From contig JASMDC010000009.1 of the NCBI GenBank assembly GCA_030753015.1, positions 37,758 to 101,757 of the forward strand: a stretch of DNA of 64,000 bases. The letters run 5' to 3'. Below, piece after piece: positions 57,320-64,000 of this stretch. Numbering within the stretch: position 1 is the first letter of the stretch; each line of letters opens with the position of its first letter. The position numbers were made by a program, and so were the translations under genes. The notes under the pieces are model-generated. The model did not search any database, was not told the DNA's origin, and worked only from the letters and a program-made list of their open reading frames with translations. The stretch comes from Candidatus Undinarchaeales archaeon. Its GTDB lineage: Archaea > SpSt-1190 > JASMDC01.

Positions 57320-58507
57320 ATGGCACGTGTCCAGCTGCACGAGTGGCATGCAAAGCGGGCAAAGATGGGACCGTTCTGCGGGTACGAGATGCCCCTGTGG
57401 TACGGTGGTGCCCTTAAAGAGCACATGACGGTGCGCGAGGCGGCCGGTGTGTTCGACATATCCCATATGGGGGAGCTGGTGCTTACCGGCCCCCAGGCCC
57501 TGCCCTTCATGAACATGCTTGTCACAAGCGATCTCGCCCGGATGCCCGTGGACCGCGCCAAGTACACCTGCATGTGTAACGAGCGCGGTGGGCTCAAGGA
57601 CGACATAGTCGTGTACCGCACCGGCGAGGAGGACGTGCTGCTCCTGGTCAACGCTGTGAACAAGGACAAGATCGACGCGTGGATCCGGGCGCTGCTTACC
57701 ACCGCCGAGTCGATGGGTGCCGACGTACCGGGATACTGCGACGCCACGGCCGAGCATGCGCTGTTCGCCGTCCAGGGCCCGCGCGCGCTGGACATCGCCG
57801 ACGACCTGGGGCTCACCGTCCCGGAGAAGATGTTCGCTATCACCCGCGGCGAGGTCAACGGTGTCGAGCTCATCGTCAGCCACACCGGGTACACCGGCGA
57901 GGACGGGTACGAGCTCATCATACCCTCCACAACACCCTACCACCCGGACCCCGAGATGCGGGGCACAGGTGCTGAGGCCATGGCCGTGTGGGACGGTGTG
58001 TGGGCCTCCGGGGAGCCTGTGGGTATGGCACCCATCGGGCTGTTCGCCCGGGACACCCTGCGTCTGGAGGCCGGATTCATCCTCTACGGTAACGAGGCGT
58101 GGGAGAAGCAGGTGCCGTTAGCGACGGTGGACGACATCACTCCCCTGGAGTGCGGGCTCGGCTTCCTGGTGTCACCCAAGAAGGAGCTGTACATCGGCCG
58201 GGACGCGCTGCACGAGCGGGCCCGGAACATGGAGCGCACCCTGGTCAATCTCCGGCTCACCGACCGCGGCATCCCCCGTCCCCACTGCCGTGTGTTCGCC
58301 GGGGACACGGACGTGGGCGAGGTCACCAGCGGCACCATGTCGCCGCTCATCAAGCAGGGGATCGCCCTGGCCCTGGTCCACCCGGACCACGCTGAAGAGG
58401 GCGGCCGGCTCGAGGTGGAGGTGCGCGGCAAACGACTGGCCGCCGAGGTCGTGCCCAAGCCGTTCTACGATCCGTCCCGATACGGGCGCACGAGGGAACG
58501 AACGTGA
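57320..58507 (+). CDS. gcvT: Aminomethyltransferase (glycine cleavage T protein)
   Basis: 395 residues. It takes the aminomethyl group from GcvH, releasing ammonia and transferring the C1 unit to the folate-type cofactor. Key blocks are YGGALKEHMTVREAAGVFDISHMGE, the DDIVVYRTGEEDVLLLVNA core and SHTGYTGEDGYELIIP, followed by LRLEAGFILYGNE. The stop overlaps the thyX start by four bases (GTGA at 58504-58507), so C1 transfer and thymidylate synthesis are linked in one transcript. A TTTTTTTAAG box lies near 57275. Confidence 0.96.
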   Translation: MARVQLHEWHAKRAKMGPFCGYEMPLWYGGALKEHMTVREAAGVFDISHMGELVLTGPQALPFMNMLVTSDLARMPVDRAKYTCMCNERGGLKDDIVVYRTGEEDVLLLVNAVNKDKIDAWIRALLTTAESMGADVPGYCDATAEHALFAVQGPRALDIADDLGLTVPEKMFAITRGEVNGVELIVSHTGYTGEDGYELIIPSTTPYHPDPEMRGTGAEAMAVWDGVWASGEPVGMAPIGLFARDTLRLEAGFILYGNEAWEKQVPLATVDDITPLECGLGFLVSPKKELYIGRDALHERARNMERTLVNLRLTDRGIPRPHCRVFAGDTDVGEVTSGTMSPLIKQGIALALVHPDHAEEGGRLEVEVRGKRLAAEVVPKPFYDPSRYGRTRERT

Positions 58508-59241
58508 GCCGCGAGGCCGAGCTGCACGTGCGGCTGCTAAGGAACACGCCCGAGCCCGAGCGCGCTGTGGCCACCGCCGCCCGGCTGTGCTACTCACCGG
58601 CAGGTGTAGAGGAGATCGACCAGCGTATGGACGACGCTCAGGTCGAGAAGCTCGTCGGCAAGCTGGTGGACCTCGGGCACGAGTCGCCCTTCGAGCACGC
58701 CAGCTTCACCTTCGGTGTGGAGGGCGTTTCGCGTGCGCTCACCCACCAGCTGGTGCGCCACCGCATCGCTTCCTACTCCCAGCAGTCCCAGCGGTACGTG
58801 GACGCGTCTGGCGACAACGGATTCCGGTATATCGTGCCCCCGTCCGTCCGGGATGACGCCCAGGCGTACAAGCGGTTCACATGGGTGATGGAGCGGCTCG
58901 CCGACACCTACGGCCGGCTGGGCGCCGACGTGCCGCGTGAGGACGCACGCTACGTCCTGCCCAACGCCGCCGAGACCAAAATAGTCATCACCATGAACGC
59001 CCGTGAGCTGTGGCACTTCCTCCAGGTGCGGTGCTGCGAGCGCGCCCAGTGGGAGATCCGGGCCATGGCCACCGAGATGCTGCGCATCCTCATGGGACGG
59101 TTCCCGCTGCTGTTCGCGCATGCGGGGCCCGGGTGCGTGCGCGGGCCATGCACTGAGGGGACTATGACCTGCGGGAAGGCGAAAGAGGTCAAGGAGCGGT
59201 TCGCACGGATGTGCGAGGACGCAGCGCCCGGTGACGAATAG
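58504..59241 (+). CDS. thyX: Flavin-dependent thymidylate synthase
   Basis: 245 residues. It makes dTMP from dUMP using methylene-folate and FADH2. The ThyX signature RHR-xx-S-x4-S-xR is present as RHRIASYSQQSQR near residue 80. HESPFEHASFTFGVEG and RCCERAQWEIR are also typical. The C-terminal Cys-rich tail (GPGCVRGPCTEGTMTCGK) is usual for archaeal members. The GTG start is coupled to gcvT. Confidence 0.96.
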   Translation: MSREAELHVRLLRNTPEPERAVATAARLCYSPAGVEEIDQRMDDAQVEKLVGKLVDLGHESPFEHASFTFGVEGVSRALTHQLVRHRIASYSQQSQRYVDASGDNGFRYIVPPSVRDDAQAYKRFTWVMERLADTYGRLGADVPREDARYVLPNAAETKIVITMNARELWHFLQVRCCERAQWEIRAMATEMLRILMGRFPLLFAHAGPGCVRGPCTEGTMTCGKAKEVKERFARMCEDAAPGDE

Positions 59242-59455
59242 GGGCGGCCTTCAGGAGATCTGAACGGTCCTTCAAGGTCTTATCAACAGAAACGGGTGCC
59301 CCTCAGCCCTCAGAAAAGTCTAATCTACACTTTCCTGTTCGCTATTTCCGACAATGTTCCGTTCTCCTGACGTCCCCCTGCCATCCCCTCCCACGGCCCT
59401 GCCCAAACCCCTTTAAAGCTAGCTTCACTGTCCCCGGCCACAAGGTGCGACGACC
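59242..59455. other. Intergenic region upstream of glyA
   Basis: It holds the CTTTAAAGC box at 59411-59419, with predicted transcription from about 59441. No gene, hairpin of note or tRNA was seen in the rest. Confidence 0.5.
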
Positions 59456-60712
59456 ATGACGCTCACGTACATACCCCAGGTTGATCCCGAGGCCGCGAAC
59501 ATCCTCGCCGATGAGGCTGCACGCCAGCGCTCGGTTATCAACCTCATCGCCAGCGAGAACTACGCCTCCGTGGCCGTGAACGAGGCCCAGGGCTCGATCA
59601 TGACCAACAAGTACGCTGAGGGCTACCCCGGGCGACGGTACTACGGCGGGTGCCAGCACTATGACGAGATGGAGCAGCTGGCCATCGACCGGGCCAAGGC
59701 GCTGTTCGGTGCCGAGCACGCCAACGTCCAGCCCCACTGCGGCTCCGCTGCCAACATGGGCGTGTACTTCGCCGTGCTCCAGCCCGGCGACACGATCATG
59801 AGCATGGAGCTCTCCCACGGCGGCCACCTCTCCCACGGCTCGCCGGTGAGCTTCTCGGGCAAGCTGTACAACATCGTCCCCTACCGTGTCAATGACAAGA
59901 CCCACATGCTCGAGCACGACGACCTGATGGCCGTCGCCAAGAAGAACAAGCCCAAGCTCATCATGTGCGGCGCCAGCGCCTACCCACGGACCATCGACTT
60001 CAAGATGTTCCGCGAGGTCGCTGACGCCGTGGGCGCCTACCTGGTCGCGGACATCGCCCACATCGCGGGCCTTGTGGCCAGCCGGGCCCATCCAAATCCC
60101 GTGCCCCACTGCCACTTCGTCACCACCACGACCCACAAGACCCTTCGCGGCCCCCGGGGCGGGCTCATCCTGTGCACCGAGGAGCTGGCCAAGCCGCTGG
60201 ACCGGGCCGTGTTCCCCGGGATGCAGGGCGGGCCGCTGATGCACGCCATCGCCGCCAAGGCCGTCTGCTTCCACCTGTGCCTGCAGCAGGAGTTCAAGGA
60301 CTACAACCGCCAGATCGTGGCCAACGCCAAGCGCCTGGCCCAAGTGCTCATGGAGCACGGGTTCACGCTCATCACCGGCGGCACCGACAACCACCTCATG
60401 CTGGTTGACCTCAACGCTCAGGACATCACCGGCAAGGACTGCGAGAAGCTGCTCCAGGACGGGAACATAATCCTCAACCGCAGCACCATCCCCAACGAGA
60501 CCCGCAGCCCCATCGTCACCAGCGGTGTGCGCATCGGTACGCCCCCGGTCACCACCCGCGGCATGAAGGAGCCGGAGATGGCCCTGATCGCCGACCTCAT
60601 CGCCGATGTTATCATCGGGAAAAAGCCCATCGACGACGTGAAGAAGAAGGTCGTCGACCTGTGCCAGAGGTTCCCGGTGTTCGCCGGCGACGTGGGTGGC
60701 GAGCAGTTCTGA
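59456..60712 (+). CDS. glyA: Serine hydroxymethyltransferase
   Basis: 418 residues, full length. It interconverts serine and glycine with transfer of a methylene group to the folate-type cofactor. The PLP Lys is in [18 protein letters not shown]-terminal [31 protein letters not shown] and the C-terminal block [14 protein letters not shown] complete the signature. With gcvPA/PB/H/T and thyX it completes C1 flow in this window. It has its own TATA box. Confidence 0.97.
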   Translation: MTLTYIPQVDPEAANILADEAARQRSVINLIASENYASVAVNEAQGSIMTNKYAEGYPGRRYYGGCQHYDEMEQLAIDRAKALFGAEHANVQPHCGSAANMGVYFAVLQPGDTIMSMELSHGGHLSHGSPVSFSGKLYNIVPYRVNDKTHMLEHDDLMAVAKKNKPKLIMCGASAYPRTIDFKMFREVADAVGAYLVADIAHIAGLVASRAHPNPVPHCHFVTTTTHKTLRGPRGGLILCTEELAKPLDRAVFPGMQGGPLMHAIAAKAVCFHLCLQQEFKDYNRQIVANAKRLAQVLMEHGFTLITGGTDNHLMLVDLNAQDITGKDCEKLLQDGNIILNRSTIPNETRSPIVTSGVRIGTPPVTTRGMKEPEMALIADLIADVIIGKKPIDDVKKKVVDLCQRFPVFAGDVGGEQF

Positions 60713-60774
60713 GAGAACCGTGCGTCCGGTGAGGAAATCCATAAATAATCCGTAGCATCAGGACTCGACCGGGC

Positions 60775-61620
60775 ATGTCCGACGACACCGACCACTCAAA
60801 GCAGGTGAAGCTCACCGAGGCCTTCGAGGCGGCGACCCCCCGACCTACGGGGCACATGGAACTGTTCGGCATCCACACGCGACTCATCGTCCCCGGCGAC
60901 GACCTGCCCCGTCTCCTGGTGGCCGCGCTCAAGGACGCGCGGATCCGGCCCCGGGATGGCGATGTGCTGGTGGTGGCCGAATCTGCCGTCGCCACTGCCG
61001 AGCGGCGTATCTTCGAGCTAGCTGCAGTGGAGCCATCGGACGAGGCCCGAAAGATGTCCGCTGAGTGGGGACTGCCCGTAGAGCAGGCGCATCTCGTGCT
61101 CCAGGAGGCCGACCAGGTGCTCGGCGCCTGCGACGGTGTGGTGCTCGCCCTTAAGGACGGGGTGCTGCTGGCCAACGCCGGCCTGGACATCTCCAACGCA
61201 CCACCGGGGTACGCTGTCGGCCTCCCCAAGAACCCCAACTCCTCGGCAGGCGCCATTCGCATGGCGCTGCTCACAGCCTTCGCCGCCAACGTGGGCGTGG
61301 TCATCGCCGACTCGCGGGTGCTCCCCCTGCGTCTGGGCTGCGTGGGCGTGGCCCTGGGCACCAGCGGATTCGAGGCCGTGGAGGACGACCGCGGCAAGAC
61401 CGACCTTTTCGGCCGTGCGCTGAGCATGACCCGCGTGGCACTGGCCGACAACATCGCCTCGGCGGCCGAGCTGCTCATGGGAGAGACCGACCGGCAGGTG
61501 CCGACGGTGCTGGTGCGCGGCGCCCCGATCTCACTGTCCGAGCGCGAGGGGGTGCCCCTGGTGCGTGAGGACCAGTGCGTGTACATGGGCGTGCTGAGGC
61601 GTGGCGACCGGTCCCGATGA
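60775..61620 (+). CDS. Coenzyme F420-0:L-glutamate ligase-like protein (CofE family)
   Basis: 281 residues. CofE adds glutamate residues to F420-0 using GTP. Family features are LFGIHTRLIVPGDDL, DGDVLVVAESAVATAE, ALKDGVLLANAGLDISNAPPG, NPNSSAGAIRMAL, VVIADSRVLPLRLGCVGVALG and GRALSMTRVALADNIASAAELLMGE. An extra ~20-residue charged N-terminus precedes the domain. It supports use of F420 by the organism, although CofE homologues also occur in other ligase roles. The stop overlaps no other gene. Confidence 0.85.
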   Translation: MSDDTDHSKQVKLTEAFEAATPRPTGHMELFGIHTRLIVPGDDLPRLLVAALKDARIRPRDGDVLVVAESAVATAERRIFELAAVEPSDEARKMSAEWGLPVEQAHLVLQEADQVLGACDGVVLALKDGVLLANAGLDISNAPPGYAVGLPKNPNSSAGAIRMALLTAFAANVGVVIADSRVLPLRLGCVGVALGTSGFEAVEDDRGKTDLFGRALSMTRVALADNIASAAELLMGETDRQVPTVLVRGAPISLSEREGVPLVREDQCVYMGVLRRGDRSR

Positions 61621-61868
61621 TGACGACGAAAGGTTGATAAGCAGGGAGGCCCCACTGGGTCAGCACGTAGTGCCGGTCATCGGGACGCGTCCGGGAGGGC
61701 GCATCCCTACCACCAGAATCCATTCATCATCCCCGGGGGGCCATGCGATAAGTATGGTCCCCGGGGGTGAAATGCTTTCGTGACGACCGGGAGGAGTAGA
61801 ACACCGGCACACCCCCGCCCACATCCTTATAATCCTGACCGACCTACTATCTACACGGGGGAACGACC
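61621..61868. other. Structured intergenic region upstream of the RNase J-like gene
   Basis: It contains a strong stem-loop at 61731-61767: CCCCGGGGGGCCAT pairs with ATGGTCCCCGGGGG apart from one mismatch and one G-U, with a 9-base loop GCGATAAGT. Smaller hairpins lie upstream near 61681-61706. A CTTATAATCC box near 61831 is the probable promoter of the next gene. The hairpin may be a terminator or part of a small RNA. Confidence 0.45.
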
Positions 61869-63281
61869 ATGACCACCATCACCTTCCTGGGAGGCGTCGA
61901 CGAGATCGGCGGCAACAAGGTGCTCGTCCGCGACGGCGACCACGCTATCCTGCTCGACTTCGGGATGAGCTTCGGCCGTTTCGGCACCTACTACGAGGAG
62001 TTCCTCTCGCCCCGGACCGTAAACGGCATGGGCGACTTCCTGGAGATGGGGCTTCTTCCAGACCTGCCGGGCATCTACCGCGCGGACCTGCTACGCCTGC
62101 TCGGCCGCCAGAGCATGGAGGACCGGGCCGTGGACGCGTGCTTCATAAGCCATGCCCACGCAGACCATCTCAACTACGTCTCATTCCTCCGGCCCGACAT
62201 CGCCGTGCATATGGGCGAGACCGCCAAGCTCCTGGTGGAAGGTATCACCGAGGGCAGGGGCCGTGCCATCGACTTCGAGGTGCTCGATTTCAAGGAGCGG
62301 CCCATCAACCGCAAGGAACCGCCGGTCCCTCGCGACATCCAGACCTTCCGCACCGGTAACACGGTGAAGGTGGGCGATATGGAGATCGTCCCGGTCCATG
62401 TGGACCATTCCGTCCCCGGCGCCTATGGGTTCATCATCCGCACATCCGAGGGGACACTCGTCTACTCGGGCGACGTTCGGCTCCACGGCTCCAATCCCGG
62501 CATGACCGAGGAGTTCGCGGCCAGGGCCGCCGAGGCCGAACCGGACGCGCTCATCACCGAGGGCACGCGTATCGACAGCGACGCCCGGGCGAGCGAGGCA
62601 TCGGTGTCCACCACCTGCAGCGACGAGATGGCGGGGGCTGGCGGGAAGGTCGTGTTCACGGAGTTCAACTTCAAGGACGTTGACCGGCTGCGGACCTTCT
62701 CGGAACTGGCCCTCACCCAGGACAGGAAGCTCGTCATCGGGTACAAGGAGGCGTGCATCCTCAAGCGCTACGCCGCCGATCCCGGGCTCGAGAATGTGCC
62801 ATCGCTCGATGACGACCACATAGCTCTCTTCCAGCCACGGAAGAAGTCGGGGACCTACGACGAGAAGGACTATGGTGTGTCAGAAAGGCCGTTCTACCAG
62901 CGCGACAACGTGCTCACCGCCGACCAGATCCACGACCGGCAGCAGGAGCTCATCGTGTTCGTGAACATGTGGAACTTCGGTAACCTCATCGACATGCGAC
63001 CGAACAAGGGTAGCCTCTACGTCCACTCGCTCTCCGAGCCGTTCAACGACGAGATGCGCATCTCCAACGAACGCAAGGACGCATGGCTCGACCACTTCGG
63101 GCTGAAGCGCGTAAACGCCCACTGCTCGGGCCACGCATCGGGACCGGAACTGCGCGAGCTGATCAACAGGATAGCGCCAAATCGTTTGTTCCCGATCCAC
63201 ACCGAGCACCCGGAGCTGTTCACGGGACTGGAGACGAACGACGTGGTCCGGGTGAAAGTGGCTAAAGAATACACGCTCTGA
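61869..63281 (+). CDS. RNase J-like metallo-beta-lactamase protein
   Basis: 470 residues. The MBL fold is evident from FLGGVDEIGGNKVLV, the zinc motif SHAHADHLNYV near residue 96, VPVHVDHSVPGAYGFII, YSGDVRLHGSNP, and the beta-CASP end NAHCSGHASGPELRELI with RLFPIHTEHPELF. RNase J-type enzymes are 5'-3' exonucleases or endonucleases that mature or degrade RNA. This copy is shorter than bacterial RNase J and lacks its C-terminal domain. Substrate type (RNA or DNA) cannot be told. Confidence 0.87.
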   Translation: MTTITFLGGVDEIGGNKVLVRDGDHAILLDFGMSFGRFGTYYEEFLSPRTVNGMGDFLEMGLLPDLPGIYRADLLRLLGRQSMEDRAVDACFISHAHADHLNYVSFLRPDIAVHMGETAKLLVEGITEGRGRAIDFEVLDFKERPINRKEPPVPRDIQTFRTGNTVKVGDMEIVPVHVDHSVPGAYGFIIRTSEGTLVYSGDVRLHGSNPGMTEEFAARAAEAEPDALITEGTRIDSDARASEASVSTTCSDEMAGAGGKVVFTEFNFKDVDRLRTFSELALTQDRKLVIGYKEACILKRYAADPGLENVPSLDDDHIALFQPRKKSGTYDEKDYGVSERPFYQRDNVLTADQIHDRQQELIVFVNMWNFGNLIDMRPNKGSLYVHSLSEPFNDEMRISNERKDAWLDHFGLKRVNAHCSGHASGPELRELINRIAPNRLFPIHTEHPELFTGLETNDVVRVKVAKEYTL

Positions 63282-63893
63282 TCATTTGGGGGCTGACAGC
63301 TCCCAGAACAGCGCCTCCACCATCGCCTCGAACAGCCAGAATGCCCTGCTATCCTCCAAGCCAGCCGCCCGGAACGCGGCCACCAGTTCCCGGTAGTACC
63401 AGGCGACCTCGTCACGCGGTGCGTTGAACCGGTCCCAGAAGCGCGGATCGTTCCCCGTGGCGGACCTGTCGATGTGCATGTCGCGGGCGTTGGCCAGCTT
63501 GTCGGCGAGCAGCACCATCAGCAGGTCCCTGTCGGACGTGCGTCGGATGAGGTCGACGGTGTGTCGCTTGCGCTCCTGCCAGGTCTCTCGCTGCCGCTCC
63601 CGGCCAGCGTCAGGCGTGTTCTGCGGCTCGGTCGCAGCCTCCACCAGCGCGCATACACGGGATCCGAAGTCGCGCTCGAGCTCCTCGCGCGTGTACGACG
63701 TCTCCTCGAGCACGTCGTGGAGGATGCCTGCCACCAGCACGTTCTCGGGCAGATGGCCGTCCGACTCCTTGAGCAGGATGGACAGCACATCCAGGGGATG
63801 GACAGCATAGGGGACGTTGGTGCCCTTACGCGTCTGCCCGCGGTGCAGCTCGAAGGCTGCCTGGAGCGCGAGGGTGATGGTGGCACCGGCCAT
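63282..63893 (-). CDS. HD-domain SpoT/MESH1-like hydrolase
   Basis: 203 residues from the ATG at 63893, which fits the GTTAAATCC box near 63917 and a leaderless transcript; the longer frame to 63989 crosses the promoter. The HD motifs are FELHRGQTRKG, YAVHPLDVLSILL, GILHDVLEETSYTREEL and LLADKLANARDM, the arrangement in the (p)ppGpp hydrolase half of RelA/SpoT and in the stand-alone MESH1 group. No synthetase or TGS domain is present. MESH1-type enzymes hydrolyse ppGpp or NADPH; which applies here is unknown. It is convergent with the RNase J-like gene and separated by a few bases. Confidence 0.85.
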   Translation of the reverse strand: MAGATITLALQAAFELHRGQTRKGTNVPYAVHPLDVLSILLKESDGHLPENVLVAGILHDVLEETSYTREELERDFGSRVCALVEAATEPQNTPDAGRERQRETWQERKRHTVDLIRRTSDRDLLMVLLADKLANARDMHIDRSATGNDPRFWDRFNAPRDEVAWYYRELVAAFRAAGLEDSRAFWLFEAMVEALFWELSAPK

Positions 63894-63991
63894 GGGATAA
63901 GTGAAGAGGGCGGGATTTAACTCTTTTTTGTTTCGACGGGAAGTCCCCTTACGAGAGGGAGGGGATGGAGTCGAAAGGGAAATCTGCATGG

Positions 63992-64000
63992 TTGTATATA
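63992..64000 (+). promoter_or_regulatory. Possible TATA box at window end
   Basis: TTGTATATA at the right edge, placed to serve a plus-strand gene beyond the window. Only the box itself is visible. Confidence 0.3.

Noticed and set aside
59342-60742. 466-residue minus-strand frame
   Set aside because: Antisense to glyA, whose SHMT signatures are unmistakable. GC-rich codon use leaves the opposite strand open.

Overview
The window is from a GC-rich archaeon. Many genes start within a few bases of where transcription should begin, about 26 bases downstream of a TATA-like box (TTTATATA, ATATAAAA and similar), which is the archaeal leaderless arrangement. Content agrees: split glycine decarboxylase (gcvPA/gcvPB), ThyX, a CofE-like F420-0:L-glutamate ligase, an HVO_0476-type zinc-finger protein, pilin-like membrane proteins with an (R/K)GQ-F motif, an S-layer-like domain and an RNase J-like metallo-beta-lactamase. 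A euryarchaeal/Thermoplasmatota-like or DPANN-adjacent lineage is plausible, but the sequence read by eye does not settle it. No rRNA, tRNA or CRISPR array was recognised.

Layout. 1-3998 (minus): 5' part of a secreted Cys-rich protein with five FG-GAP calcium-binding motifs. 4235-6805: an EamA-type transporter gene split by an intact IS66-family element (4406-5978) with a perfect 8-bp target duplication. 6876-14171: an N-acyl-D-amino-acid deacylase-like gene, a divergent group of cytosolic genes including two ParB/Srx-like paralogues, and a creatininase-amidohydrolase fusion. 14283-16553: a spermidine-synthase-like domain inside a polytopic membrane protein. 16558-31637 (minus): a 15-kb surface locus with four small membrane-anchored or exported proteins, two of them pilin-like, a secreted Cys-rich protein, a 2823-residue Cys-rich repeat protein with a C-terminal PGF-CTERM-like anchor, and a roughly 1020-residue secreted beta-sandwich protein. 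31682-41771: housekeeping and envelope genes (DUF362 ferredoxin-like protein, 13-residue helical repeat protein, polysaccharide deacetylase-like protein, S-layer-like protein, serS, MinD/ParA ATPase, secreted 15-residue repeat protein, pcm, zinc-finger protein).

41820-48695 is a glycine/C1 block: gcvH-gcvPA-gcvPB on the minus strand, divergent from a two-gene FAD/iron-sulfur amine or amino-acid oxidoreductase. The pathway resumes at 57320-60712 with gcvT, thyX and glyA. Together these can move C1 units between glycine, serine and dTMP; the divergent oxidoreductase could supply glycine, for example from sarcosine, but that step is inferred. 48798-55961 is accessory: three HEXXH metallopeptidase-like proteins in a row, small membrane proteins, a tandem paralogue pair of unknown function and short helix-turn-helix-like proteins. 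The right end carries a CofE-like gene, an RNase J-like gene and a SpoT/MESH1-like HD hydrolase.

The strongest candidates for something undescribed are the 15-kb Cys-rich surface locus and a 22-23-bp inverted repeat (GTTACyACT...GTAAC) next to TATA boxes at 8.6, 9.7 and 49.7 kb, which may define a regulon joining distant accessory genes.
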